Shown here: positions 8,753 to 17,400 of the stretch, piece by piece
Layout: each line of letters starts with the position of its first letter
Numbering within the stretch: position 1 is the first letter of the stretch
Origin: CAYNJG01 sp965216885
GTDB taxonomy: Bacteria; Planctomycetota; Planctomycetia; Pirellulales; Pirellulaceae
Assembly (NCBI GenBank): GCA_965216885.1
Contig: OZ244209.1
Coordinates: 6,696,001 to 6,760,000 of the forward strand
DNA: 64,000 nt
Direction of reading: 5' to 3'
The notes under the pieces: model-generated
Seen by the model: the letters and a program-made list of their open reading frames with translations, nothing else
Told to the model about the DNA's origin: nothing
Databases searched by the model: none
Program-made: the position numbers and the translations under genes

Positions 8753-9420
8753 CCCGACGGGACAGGATTTTGGACTCACTTCATTTTTGCATCGCGGTCG
8801 TTCCGCTGGCCGCCTATCTGTTGTTGATCGGTTGGATCAACCTGTCTCCACGACCGTTTGTGACCACGGGCGTACGCGACCTTTCGGCGCTGGCGATTGC
8901 CGTTGCCGGTTTCGCAATCGTCGGCCCTATGGAACTTTTTCTTCCAGAAACGGTCGCTTCGATTGTCGGTGGCTGGGTCTGGCTGCCCATGATCATCCTG
9001 TACGTGCTGATCGTTACCCTGACGGTGTTGCTCATGCGACCTCGGTTGGTGATCTACAACATGTCACAGAATCAACTTCGCCCAATTCTGAAACAGGTCA
9101 TTTCCGATTGCGACAGCGAAGCACGTTGGGCGGGAGACTGTGTCATCAGTCCTCGACTGGGTGTTCAACTCGCCATTGAATGCAACGCCGGGATCCGCAA
9201 CGTGATGCTGACTTCGGTCAATGCCGATCAGGATCTGGATGGCTGGAACACGCTTTATCTGCGTCTGCGGCAGGAACTGGCGAACAACCAACAGCCGCGC
9301 AACGCGCAGGGCGTGAGCTTCCTTGTGTTGTCCGCCATGATGGTCGCAGCGGTGGGTTACTCGCTGCTGACAGGCCGGCAGGAAATCCTTCAGGCGTTCC
9401 GCGACATGATGCGAATGTAG
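8725..9420 (+). CDS. Uncharacterised membrane protein, about four membrane segments
   Basis: No family recognised. The protein has three close hydrophobic segments at its N-terminal half (FCIAVVPLAAYLLLIGW, then LAIAVAGFAIVGPMELF, then LPMIILYVLIVTLTVLLM), a soluble stretch of about 100 residues, and a last segment (LVLSAMMVAAVGYSLL). The start is uncertain. The ATG at 8725 overlaps the M28 gene by 28 bases; a TTG at 8770 is preceded by GGGACAGGA and would give a shorter protein starting just before the first membrane segment. A further in-frame ATG lies at 8650. Coupling to the upstream gene is likely either way. Confidence 0.65.
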   Translation: MAQGSGQALARRDRILDSLHFCIAVVPLAAYLLLIGWINLSPRPFVTTGVRDLSALAIAVAGFAIVGPMELFLPETVASIVGGWVWLPMIILYVLIVTLTVLLMRPRLVIYNMSQNQLRPILKQVISDCDSEARWAGDCVISPRLGVQLAIECNAGIRNVMLTSVNADQDLDGWNTLYLRLRQELANNQQPRNAQGVSFLVLSAMMVAAVGYSLLTGRQEILQAFRDMMRM

Positions 9421-9530
9421 CGGACGCGGTTTGGCGACGACTTGATTCGACACCCCGATCTCGACGCCCCAGCTGGGCGACCATCAAATGCGGCGTCATT
9501 GCAACCGAATCCCAGCCGGGTCCCAACCGG
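9421..9530. other. Convergent intergenic gap
   Basis: This 110-base gap lies between two converging stop codons. No strong stem-loop with a T-run was seen, so transcription from the two sides may overlap. Confidence 0.3.
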
Positions 9531-11441
9531 TCACTTGGAATTCGATTCCATGAACTCGGCCAATCCCAATGTCATGCGCGGCGCCACGCGGGGTGACTTC
9601 TGCATCACGGGCGCGGCCGTCTCCAGCGTCTTCTGTGCGGCGGCGCGATACTTCTCATTGTCCAGCGCTGCAGCAAGGTAAACCAGATTCTGCGTCGCGA
9701 CGGAATTGCCGGCCGGCTGCGCACCGTCGGTGGGGATCTTGCCTCGGGCGATCAGCGATTCATGGTCGTTGGATGTAAAGTAAAAGCCGCCTCGTTCGGC
9801 GTCATAGAAGAGTCGCATTTGCACGTCCGTCAGTTCGACGGCGTTGTCCAGCCAGCCCTTTTCCTCGGTTGCCTTGTTGAGTGCAATCAGTCCATCGCAC
9901 AGGAAGGCGTAGTCATCCAGATAGGCGTTCAGCTTGGCCTCGCCATCGGTGTAAGTTCGATAGAGACGACCGTTAGCGGTACGCATTTCAGACAGAATGA
10001 AGTTGGCTGCTTCGGCGGCGGCCTTGATGTAGTCGGGACGGTCGAACACGCGTCCTGCGTCAGCCAGTCCGCGAATCATTAGCCCGTTCCAGCTGGCCAG
10101 AATTTTGGTATCCGTCAAAGGCCGAGCTCGCTTGTCGCGAGCCGCCAACATCGCAGCGTGCATGGGTTTGAGTTTCGCCCACAACTCCGCTTCGGTGGTT
10201 CCCAATTTGGTGGCGGTTTCGGCGAGCGGTTTCGCAAGCTGCGGGACGTAAAATCGATGCTCGAAGTTAGGATCCAGCTCCAGGCCATAGATGCTGGCGT
10301 ATTGCTTGTAGTTGTCGCCCAACAACTCCTGCACTTCGGCTTGCTCCCATCGATAGAACTTGCCTTCGATCTTTTCCGACTCGGCGTCCAGGGCCGAATA
10401 GAAGGCACCTTTTTCGTCTCGCATCTCACGAACTACCCAGTCGAGCATGCGTTCCACGACGCGCTTGTATTCTTCTTTCTTCGTCAGTTCGTAGGCCTGC
10501 GTGTAGATGACGGCCAGCTGGCCGTTGTCGTACAGCATCTTTTCGAAGTGCGGGATGTACCAGAATCGATCGACACTGTAGCGATGAAATCCGCCGCCAA
10601 CGTGATCCCAGATTCCGCCATTGTGCATCTTTTGCAGGGAGAGTTCGACCATCTGCAGTGCCTTCGCATCACCGGCTCGAGCCTGGTGCAACAGGAACAG
10701 CAGATTCGACGGCTCCGGGAACTTCGGCCGTGTCGGCTGCCCCGGGTCAAATCCAAAACCGCCGTACTGCGGATCAAATTGCTGCAACAGCGAATCCTGC
10801 ACTCCGGCAATCAGTGAAGCATCCAGTTCGACTTTCTCAGCGGCGGGATCCGCGCGCATGTCCAGGTTGGCGACGATGGCTTCGGTGAGCTGATCACTAC
10901 TGGCTCGCAGATCCTTCTCCTTGGTCTTCCAGACGTCATTGATATTGGTGGCCAACTCAAGAAAGCCCGTCGCACCGGGTCGATCTCCATTCCTCGCCGG
11001 GAAGTAGGTACCCCCAAAAAACGGTTTGGTGTCTGGAGTCAGAAAAACCGACATGGGCCAGCCACCTCGGCCCGTGACCAATTGAACGGCGAGCATGTAG
11101 ATCGAATCCAGATCCGGTCGTTCTTCGCGGTCGACTTTGACGCATACAAAGTTCTCGTTGAGGAATTTCGCGATCTCCTCATCTTCAAAGGATTCACGTT
11201 CCATCACGTGGCACCAGTAGCAACTGGAATAACCGATGGAAAGAAAGATGACTTTGTTCTCTTTCTTTGCCTTGGCGAGCGCTTCCGGTCCCCAGGGAAA
11301 CCAGTGCACGGGATTCTTCGCGTGCATGCGCAGGTAGGGACTGGATTCGCTACCAAGCCGATTTTGAGCCGAACAGGGTAAGGCATAGAGCAACGTCGAC
11401 AGCAGAAGTAGAGCCGCTGTCAGGTGGCGCGCAGAGAACAT
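9531..11441 (-). CDS. DUF255 / YyaL-type thioredoxin-domain protein, exported
   Basis: A 636-residue protein of the DUF255 family (Bacillus YyaL, human SPATA20). It has a signal peptide (about 1-25, ending LPCSAQ), a thioredoxin-like domain with the redox pair Cys74-x-x-Cys77 (SCYWCHVMERESF), the family signature RGGWPMSVFLTPD and FGGTYFP, then an alpha/alpha toroid resembling sugar epimerases that makes up the rest. The family function is unresolved. Most homologues are cytoplasmic and somewhat longer, so the signal peptide is worth noting. It converges on the 8725-9420 gene with a 110-base gap. Confidence 0.87.
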   Translation of the reverse strand: MFSARHLTAALLLLSTLLYALPCSAQNRLGSESSPYLRMHAKNPVHWFPWGPEALAKAKKENKVIFLSIGYSSCYWCHVMERESFEDEEIAKFLNENFVCVKVDREERPDLDSIYMLAVQLVTGRGGWPMSVFLTPDTKPFFGGTYFPARNGDRPGATGFLELATNINDVWKTKEKDLRASSDQLTEAIVANLDMRADPAAEKVELDASLIAGVQDSLLQQFDPQYGGFGFDPGQPTRPKFPEPSNLLFLLHQARAGDAKALQMVELSLQKMHNGGIWDHVGGGFHRYSVDRFWYIPHFEKMLYDNGQLAVIYTQAYELTKKEEYKRVVERMLDWVVREMRDEKGAFYSALDAESEKIEGKFYRWEQAEVQELLGDNYKQYASIYGLELDPNFEHRFYVPQLAKPLAETATKLGTTEAELWAKLKPMHAAMLAARDKRARPLTDTKILASWNGLMIRGLADAGRVFDRPDYIKAAAEAANFILSEMRTANGRLYRTYTDGEAKLNAYLDDYAFLCDGLIALNKATEEKGWLDNAVELTDVQMRLFYDAERGGFYFTSNDHESLIARGKIPTDGAQPAGNSVATQNLVYLAAALDNEKYRAAAQKTLETAAPVMQKSPRVAPRMTLGLAEFMESNSK

Positions 11442-11703
11442 CGCGACTCCGATCGTTGAGGAATTGTAGTGACCGAATCGTCAACTACCGTTTTCGATTC
11501 TAGTGCGTCGTCGCCGCAATCTAAAGTCTCGCGGCAAGTCCCGGTGTGTTGAGACGTACGGTTTCCAGCCTGGTTTCGATCGGCCAGAAACACCAGCAAT
11601 CCAGGGATGCTAAACCCACAAACTCGCGGCGAGAGTACCGCTGATGACGATTCCGCGGCCAATTCAACAGGACCGCGGTACCTGACGGAGACCAAATCCA
11701 GGG
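11442..11703. other. Intergenic region, no gene seen
   Basis: These 262 bases separate the FHA gene stop from the DUF255 gene start, both on minus. A TTGACG lies near 11481 on the minus strand, but nothing like a -10 element sits at the proper distance. A small frame crosses the area without protein-like features. Confidence 0.35.
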
Positions 11704-12198
11704 CTATTTTGCTTTGTGGCTAACTCGGGAAGTGGCACTATGACGTGGCGTGTCTAGTCCTTTGCCTAGCTGTCCGGTATCCAGCCGGCCCGTATCGATG
11801 CTGGCGATCGTGGAAGTCTCACGGCAACTTTCGCGGTCGACGGATTCGGTAGGCACCCCTCCGGCACACGAGTCGGCAAGTTCGACGCCGGCGGCCACCA
11901 CGGCACCCGTGAGATAGGCGCGAAACGTCACGGTACCGATCGTGAGCAGGCTACCGTGTTCCAGCACGGTATCGTCGCTCACTCGCTCGCTACCGACGAA
12001 GGTGCCGTTCGTTGAATTCAGGTCGCGCACGTACAGCTGTTGGTCCATCTCCAACAACTCGCAATGGTTTCGGCTAACCAATGGATGGGGCAATGGTACC
12101 GATGCGGTTCGGGACCTCCCAAGAATGGCGGGAAGCTCAAGCTGAAATTCGTCGCCTTCGGTCGCTCCGCCGACAACGACAAGCTTCACGTTCAACAT
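11704..12198 (-). CDS. FHA-domain protein
   Basis: A 164-residue protein made mostly of one forkhead-associated domain, which binds phosphothreonine peptides. The core signature is complete: GRSR (27-30), then LVSRNHCELL, then VRDLNSTNGTFVG. After about residue 100 comes a low-complexity, Ser/Thr-rich tail with several TGRLDTGQLGKG-like stretches and no known domain. The start is MLNVKLVVVGG at 12198, with AAAGGG about eight bases upstream; 23 further codons are open upstream but include no better start. Such proteins usually partner Ser/Thr kinases; no kinase gene is in this window. Confidence 0.85.
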   Translation of the reverse strand: MLNVKLVVVGGATEGDEFQLELPAILGRSRTASVPLPHPLVSRNHCELLEMDQQLYVRDLNSTNGTFVGSERVSDDTVLEHGSLLTIGTVTFRAYLTGAVVAAGVELADSCAGGVPTESVDRESCRETSTIASIDTGRLDTGQLGKGLDTPRHSATSRVSHKAK

Positions 12199-12527
12199 AT
12201 TCAACCCTTTGGAGATGCCTTCCATCCAAACCGACGCCGGCGTCGGATTCCTTCGTTGAGCCACCATTCAGTCGAATAAGGTGCATAAGAATGACTGATA
12301 TGGACAACGGATTTCGACTCCGATGCTACCCAGCGGACACAAAACGTGCAAATCGCGTTCGACATCGAGCCTTCGAAATCCGCCAATCAGACGGTCGGCT
12401 GCAGGGAAAGTTCACAAGAAACCGATCTTCAGGCTAAATTCGGGAAGAAAATTGAGTTTAGCAGTGTCGGACGGCAACGATTATCCGGAATTATTCCGTT
12501 CCGGCGATCTCTTCCAAGCTGGAGGGC
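12199..12527. other. Intergenic region upstream of tRNA-Gly
   Basis: About 330 bases between the FHA gene start (minus) and the tRNA promoter (plus). It should contain the FHA promoter. I saw no gene, repeat or stem-loop that I can support. Confidence 0.35.
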
Positions 12528-12555
12528 TTGCAAGCCGATACAGCCAAAATATAAT
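12528..12555 (+). promoter_or_regulatory. Sigma70-type promoter of tRNA-Gly
   Basis: TTGCAA (12528-12533) and a perfect TATAAT (12550-12555) are separated by 16 bases. Transcription would begin near 12562, giving a leader of about 10 bases before the tRNA. It is one of the two best promoter matches in the window. Confidence 0.7.
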
Positions 12556-12571
12556 TCGTCGTTTGGCTAAC

Positions 12572-12644
12572 GCGGGTGTAGCTCAGTTGGTAGAGCACAA
12601 CGTTGCCAACGTTGTTGTCGTCGGTTCGAACCCGATCACCCGCT
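12572..12644 (+). tRNA. tRNA-Gly (anticodon GCC)
   Basis: The full cloverleaf can be drawn: acceptor GCGGGTG with CACCCGC, D stem GCTC/GAGC around AGTTGGTA, anticodon stem CAACG/CGTTG around loop TTGCCAA (anticodon GCC), a five-base variable loop, and T stem GTCGG/CCGAT around TTCGAAC. The discriminator base is T and the 3' CCA is not encoded, so CCA-adding enzyme is needed. A pyrimidine-rich stretch follows. The trigger factor gene starts 82 bases downstream. Confidence 0.95.
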
Positions 12645-12726
12645 CTTTCTTCTTCTGCCTCTAAAAACAGACGTCATCCCCTAAATCGTGATGGCGAGGT
12701 CCCTTTTCCAAAGGCCACTCACACCG

Positions 12727-14211
12727 ATGAGTTCCGACGCTGCTGATATCGCCGTTCAGGCATCTGAGAATGAAGAAACCCCAAAGCTGGAACTCGATGT
12801 CAAAATTGACTCGACCAGTTCCTGCGGTCGTCACGTCACAGTCACCGTCTCCAAGGGCGACGTTGATCGTTACTTTGACAACGCGTTCTCGGAACTGATG
12901 CCAAACGCCAGCGTGCCAGGCTTCCGATCCGGTCGAGCTCCAAGGAAACTTGTTGAAAATCGATTTCGGGAGGAAGTCGCGGAACAGGTGAAGGGCAAGA
13001 TCCTGATGGATTCCATGGCCCAGGTCACCACGGATTCAGAATTTGCGGCGATCAGCGAGCCTGATTTTGACTTCGATGCCATCGTCCTGGATCCCAGCGA
13101 TTCACTGACTTTCGAATTCGACATTGAAGTTCGCCCCGAATTCGACGTTCCCGACTGGAAGGGAATGGAAATCGATCGTCCTACGCGTGATTTCGACAAG
13201 AAAGACATCGACAAGCATCTCGAGCGTCTGCTCAACGACATGGCCGAACTGATTCCGCATGACGGTGAGGCCGAAGCGGATGACTTCCTGATGGCACAGA
13301 TCACCTTCTCGCACGACGGAAAAACCGTTTCCGAGTGCACCGAGGAAGTCCGAATCGTCCCACGACTCAGTTTTCCCGACGCCTTCTGCGACGGTTTCGA
13401 CGAACTGATGAAAGGCAGCAAAGCCGGCGACAAGAAGGAAACCACGCTCACAATCAGCCATGAGGCGGCGAACGAAGACCTCCGCGGCAAGGACGTGAAG
13501 GCGGAAATCGAAGTCCTCGACGTCAAAAGGATGAAACTCCCCAAACTGGACGAGGCAACTCTTTCCAGTCTCGGCGGTTTCGATTCCGAGGGCGATCTGA
13601 GAGACGCTGTCAAATCAGACCTTGAGCGTCGGCTCAACTATCAGCAGCAGCAACGCATTCGCAAGCAGATTACATCCATGCTGACCGAGTCGGCAGACTG
13701 GGATTTGCCACAAGACTTGCTGCGTCGCCAGTCGCATCGCGAACTGGAACGTGCTGTTCTGGAACTGCGATCCGCAGGCTACGGCGAAGACGAAATTCGG
13801 GCTTACGAAAACGAACTTCGTCAGAACAGCCAGGAGTCCACCAAGACAGCCCTCAAAGAACACTTCATTCTCGAGCGAATCGCCGAAGTCGAAGATATCG
13901 AGGAAGAGCCTCAGGATTATGAGGCCGAAATTGCACTTATCGCGGCCCAGAGTCGCGAGCCAATTCGTCGCGTACGTGCCCGAATTGAAAAGCAGGGTCT
14001 GATGGATGCATTACGCAATCAGATCATCGAAAGAAAGGTGATTGCCAAGATCACCGACGCAGCAAAATTCAAGGATGTTCCGTACCAGGTCGAAGACAAT
14101 CAGGTACACGCTGTTGACCACATCGTCAGTGGTGCAAAAGATTCTGCGATACCCGTTGCCAAACACGGAGGTGATTCCGAGCAACTTCGAGAAGCGACTG
14201 ACCGAACCTGA
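12727..14211 (+). CDS. tig: Trigger factor
   Basis: Ribosome-associated chaperone of 494 residues that binds nascent chains at the exit tunnel. The N-terminal ribosome-binding domain contains SFDN-type VSKGDVDRYFDNAFSE and the motif GFRSGRAPRKLVENRF, which corresponds to the family GFRxGKxP ribosome contact. A divergent FKBP-type domain follows (about 170-255, with ADDFLMAQITFSHDG), then a helical C-terminal domain with QQQQRIRKQIT and LREHFILERIAEVE-like stretches. I start at ATG 12727; another ATG at 12688 would add 13 residues. AAAGG lies about 14 bases upstream. It precedes the two clpP genes, the common trigger factor-Clp arrangement. Confidence 0.92.
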   Translation: MSSDAADIAVQASENEETPKLELDVKIDSTSSCGRHVTVTVSKGDVDRYFDNAFSELMPNASVPGFRSGRAPRKLVENRFREEVAEQVKGKILMDSMAQVTTDSEFAAISEPDFDFDAIVLDPSDSLTFEFDIEVRPEFDVPDWKGMEIDRPTRDFDKKDIDKHLERLLNDMAELIPHDGEAEADDFLMAQITFSHDGKTVSECTEEVRIVPRLSFPDAFCDGFDELMKGSKAGDKKETTLTISHEAANEDLRGKDVKAEIEVLDVKRMKLPKLDEATLSSLGGFDSEGDLRDAVKSDLERRLNYQQQQRIRKQITSMLTESADWDLPQDLLRRQSHRELERAVLELRSAGYGEDEIRAYENELRQNSQESTKTALKEHFILERIAEVEDIEEEPQDYEAEIALIAAQSREPIRRVRARIEKQGLMDALRNQIIERKVIAKITDAAKFKDVPYQVEDNQVHAVDHIVSGAKDSAIPVAKHGGDSEQLREATDRT

Positions 14212-14397
14212 CTGATTTTCAGCTAGTGGACCGGTGGGGGGAAATCCCGCCTGTCCCAGGCGTTCGGGAAGCATCGAAGTAGACTTTTACGTAACAGTTT
14301 TGCGCTGTCGTGTCCTTGCGCGGCAAAATTGAACCGTAGTCCGCTTTTTGGTGTGCCCTGCTCCTCTCCTCGAGTGCATCCAGGAACCGAAATTCCC

Positions 14398-15018
14398 ATG
14401 AACCTATCCCATCTGCCGCCCGAAATTTCGCACGCATACCAGAACTATCAGCGACAGCGTCAGATGACGCTCGGTGATCTTCTGCTCGAAAATCGCATCG
14501 TCTTTCTCCAGGGTGAGATCTATGACGGCAATGCGAATGAACTCGTGATGAAGCTGCTATATCTGCAGAGCGAGAACAAACGTAAGGAAATTCACTTCTA
14601 CATCAATTCGCCCGGTGGCAGTGTGACCGCCACGATGGCGATCTACGACACGATGCACATCCTGACTTGCCCCGTCGCCACGTACTGTGTCGGCCTCGCG
14701 GCCAGCGGTGGAGCTGTCCTGCTCGCAGGCGGAACCGACGGACGTCGATTTGCACTCCCTCACTCGAAAGTCATGATCCACCAGCCTCACGGCGGAGTCG
14801 GTGGACAGGTCAGCGATATCGAAATTCAGGCTGACGAGATCATCAAGACGCGAGCCGTGTTGAACGAGGTGCTCGCGTCTCACACAGGACAACCGGTTGA
14901 CCGCGTCGCGAAAGACACCGACCGTGACTTTTACATGAATGCCGAAGAAGCCAAGGAGTATGGCATCGTCGACGACATTCTTTCCAAGCCACCTATCGAA
15001 GACCTCGAAGACGAGTAA
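14398..15018 (+). CDS. clpP1: ATP-dependent Clp protease proteolytic subunit, paralogue 1
   Basis: Serine peptidase subunit of 206 residues that forms a barrel with an AAA+ partner such as ClpX or ClpC. The catalytic serine is Ser103 in GLAASGGAVLLAGG and the histidine is His128 in SKVMIHQPHGG; the acid lies in the TDRDFYMNAEEA stretch (175 or 177). The usual M after the serine (ASMGA) is replaced by G (ASGGA), and the N-terminal axial loop differs from paralogue 2. Start at 14398 with AGGA upstream at a rather long distance. Trigger factor is 186 bases upstream, clpP2 is 61 bases downstream. With two paralogues the assembly may be a hetero-oligomer (inference). Confidence 0.93.
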   Translation: MNLSHLPPEISHAYQNYQRQRQMTLGDLLLENRIVFLQGEIYDGNANELVMKLLYLQSENKRKEIHFYINSPGGSVTATMAIYDTMHILTCPVATYCVGLAASGGAVLLAGGTDGRRFALPHSKVMIHQPHGGVGGQVSDIEIQADEIIKTRAVLNEVLASHTGQPVDRVAKDTDRDFYMNAEEAKEYGIVDDILSKPPIEDLEDE

Positions 15019-15079
15019 TAGCAGCGGAACGCTCACGAACCATTCCGCATTCGCAGGTTACAATTCACGGAGAACGAAG

Positions 15080-15673
15080 ATGCCACTCATTCCCTACGTC
15101 GTCGAAGGTAAGGGCCGCGAAGAGCGAGTCTTCGATATCTACAGCCGATTGCTTCGGGATCGGATCATCTTTCTCGGTACCGGCGTGAACGACGAAGTCG
15201 CGAACACGCTGGTTGCCCAGATGCTCTTCCTTCAATCGGAAGACCCCAAATCCGACATACAGCTCTACATCAACTCGCCTGGCGGAAGTGTCAGTGCCGG
15301 GATGGCCATCTATGACACGATGCAGTTCGTCTCCTGCGACGTGGCAACGTACTGCATGGGTCAGGCCGCCTCGATGGGAGCCGTCCTGTTGGCCGCCGGA
15401 GCCGCTGGAAAACGCTACGCCCTGCCAAACGCACGTGTCATGATTCACCAGCCCTTGGCTGGCATGCAGGGAACTGCCGAAGACATCATGATCCACGCGA
15501 CGGAATTCAAGAAGGTTAAACGTCGCCTGAATGAAATCCTCGTGCACCACACCGGGCAGTCCTACGACACGATCGAGGCTGACACGAATCGCGACAACTT
15601 CATGACCGCGTCCGAAGCCATGGAGTACAAACTCATCGATAAAGTTATCGCCAAGAACGAAGCACCCGCCTAG
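15080..15673 (+). CDS. clpP2: ATP-dependent Clp protease proteolytic subunit, paralogue 2
   Basis: The second ClpP, 197 residues and closer to the standard form: Ser98 in GQAASMGAVLLAAG, His123 in ARVMIHQPLAG, and the acid in ADTNRDNFMTASEA. The N-terminus MPLIPYVVEGKGREERVFDIYSRLL matches the canonical axial loop and start. GGAGA lies about six bases before the ATG. The frame is open 47 codons upstream, overlapping clpP1, but that part is a shadow. A strong terminator follows, so tig-clpP1-clpP2 probably ends here. Confidence 0.95.
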   Translation: MPLIPYVVEGKGREERVFDIYSRLLRDRIIFLGTGVNDEVANTLVAQMLFLQSEDPKSDIQLYINSPGGSVSAGMAIYDTMQFVSCDVATYCMGQAASMGAVLLAAGAAGKRYALPNARVMIHQPLAGMQGTAEDIMIHATEFKKVKRRLNEILVHHTGQSYDTIEADTNRDNFMTASEAMEYKLIDKVIAKNEAPA

Positions 15674-15701
15674 TTTCTGGTCGACACGACAAATCCAAAT
15701 C

Positions 15702-15740
15702 AAGGCGAGCCGCGCGAAAGCATGGCTCGCCTTTTTCTTT
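15702..15740 (+). terminator. Rho-independent terminator behind clpP2
   Basis: AAGGCGAGCC (15702-15711) pairs perfectly with GGCTCGCCTT (15724-15733) over a 12-base loop, followed at once by TTTCTTT. This is a textbook intrinsic terminator on the plus strand, 28 bases after the clpP2 stop codon. Confidence 0.9.
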
Positions 15741-16017
15741 GGGCGTCATCGAATCGCGAATCACTCTTTGCGTGGCCCGACTGTACTGGTGTGCTTGCAC
15801 TGCATCGCTTCTTCCAGCGTATTCGTCACTGCTAGCCGCGGACAACCAGCGGGCAGCAGAACCCACCACGCATCGCGAACTTCCCGGTTCTTTCCTGATT
15901 CGCCGGCCAACGATCTATTTTCGCGCAGCGCTAAATCCTGTATTAGATCGTCTGCAATGCGCCGCGAATCAGAGCGGCGTAAGCGAACCACGAAACAATT
16001 TCGGAACAACTGAGTCT
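15741..16017. other. Intergenic region before lipoprotein gene
   Basis: About 277 bases. The reading frame of the following gene is open through it, but the translation lacks protein-like features until the GTG at 16018 that opens a lipoprotein signal. It should contain that gene's promoter; no convincing match was seen. Confidence 0.35.
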
Positions 16018-17229
16018 GTGTACAACCGCGTCTGTCTCATCGGTCTGATCCTCGCTGCGTTGCCTGTCGCCGGCGGCTGCAGCGGAAAAATGCTGGGCAA
16101 GGCATCCGGTAATGTCGCCGCCGGCATTGTCGACCGAGTCGTTGCGCAACCGGACTCGACCGTTGAACTGCTGGAAAGCGAATTGCGATGGATGGAAGAC
16201 AATCTCTATCGCATGGACGATCAGCTGGACCGGGCAATCGAACAACTCGATTCCGCTCGAAGGAATAATGCCATCCTGCGGCTGGAACTGGCAGAGGCTC
16301 GCGGCGAAGGATCCAACTCGAACTCCCGCCCGCGGAAAAGCAATTCGATACTCAAATCCAATGGTTCGGGCTCGGATGGTTCATCAGGCTCTGGCGGCGA
16401 CGATGGTTCCGACAGCGGCTTCGACGAAGAGTCCGGTTTCGATGACGCCGATTTCCTGACTCCGCCCCAGATCGAGACGGGCGAGCCGTCCGTTGCGCCA
16501 GGCAACCCAACGGAGGCCAAACCCGAGACGGCAACGCCGACCGAAGCCGCTCCCCTTGCCATTCCTGACAATGAAGCGGACGCGCCGGGCATCAAATTCG
16601 AAGGCATGCCCGAAACGATTCCCGTTCCCAGCATCAACGAGGGTCCGGCGAACGACAAGCCAGCAGGAAACCCATTCGAAGACCAAAGCTCCGATACCGC
16701 GCCCACTAGCGTAACCCGAGTGCTGCTCAACAAACGCCTGACAGGTGGATACAGTTTCGACGGTAAGCGAGGTCATGAGGGAATCATGGTCGTGCTGGAA
16801 CCGCAGGACGCTTTCGCAAGGTACCAGGCCGTCGCCGGCGAGGTGGAAATCGAAGTCCGCGACATATCGAAATCCGGATTGGCCGCTCGAGTGGGAAAAT
16901 GGAAATTCGACCCGATCGAATCGGAACAACGAATGAAGAAAACGCTGCTTGGCGAAGGTCTTCACTTCCAGCTTCCCTGGCCGGCCGCAGATCCCCAGCA
17001 TGACAGGCTGAAGGTACTGGTTTCGTATCAGACGCCCGACGGTCGCACCTTGAAGGCCGAACGTGAGATTCTCGTTGATCTCACTACCGATGCACTCGCA
17101 GCAAAGGCCTCACGAGCCACGCTGGACAACGAATCGTGGTCGCCCAATCGCTTTGATACGGGGACGCAACCGGTCAAAACGGCTTCCAAACCCGAATTTG
17201 GGAATTCCAGCTGGCGTTCCAACCGCTAG
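16018..17229 (+). CDS. Lipoprotein with coiled-coil and disordered linker, unknown function
   Basis: No family recognised. With the GTG at 16018 the protein is 403 residues and begins with a lipoprotein signal (LIGLILAALPVAGGC, lipid on Cys21). Next comes a helical, likely coiled-coil segment (about 45-95, ELLESELRWMEDNLYRM and onward), a long Ser/Gly/Asp- then Pro/Glu/Thr-rich linker (about 100-235), and a folded C-terminal part (about 240-370) that looks beta-rich (GEVEIEVRDISKSG, HFQLPWPA, LKVLVSYQTPDGRTL). The frame is open 93 codons upstream of the GTG, but choosing an earlier start would bury the lipoprotein signal. The gene stands alone behind the clpP2 terminator. Confidence 0.75.
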   Translation: MYNRVCLIGLILAALPVAGGCSGKMLGKASGNVAAGIVDRVVAQPDSTVELLESELRWMEDNLYRMDDQLDRAIEQLDSARRNNAILRLELAEARGEGSNSNSRPRKSNSILKSNGSGSDGSSGSGGDDGSDSGFDEESGFDDADFLTPPQIETGEPSVAPGNPTEAKPETATPTEAAPLAIPDNEADAPGIKFEGMPETIPVPSINEGPANDKPAGNPFEDQSSDTAPTSVTRVLLNKRLTGGYSFDGKRGHEGIMVVLEPQDAFARYQAVAGEVEIEVRDISKSGLAARVGKWKFDPIESEQRMKKTLLGEGLHFQLPWPAADPQHDRLKVLVSYQTPDGRTLKAEREILVDLTTDALAAKASRATLDNESWSPNRFDTGTQPVKTASKPEFGNSSWRSNR

Positions 17230-17400
17230 GCGCAGAACCGGCAGTCACAACCGGCCCACCCCGGTAGTTGCGAAGGCGACAGTGGATCGCCACAATATCC
17301 CGCTCAGTCGGTCGGATCTTCGGATGGACGTTTTGTTAAACGCCCTCCGCAAAATATCGGACTCTTCAAATCAACTCGTCTGTCTGGAGGAGACACAAAC

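Noticed and set aside
14939..15079. 47-codon extension of clpP2
   Set aside because: Overlaps clpP1 out of frame; the canonical N-terminus and a good ribosome-binding site mark the ATG at 15080.
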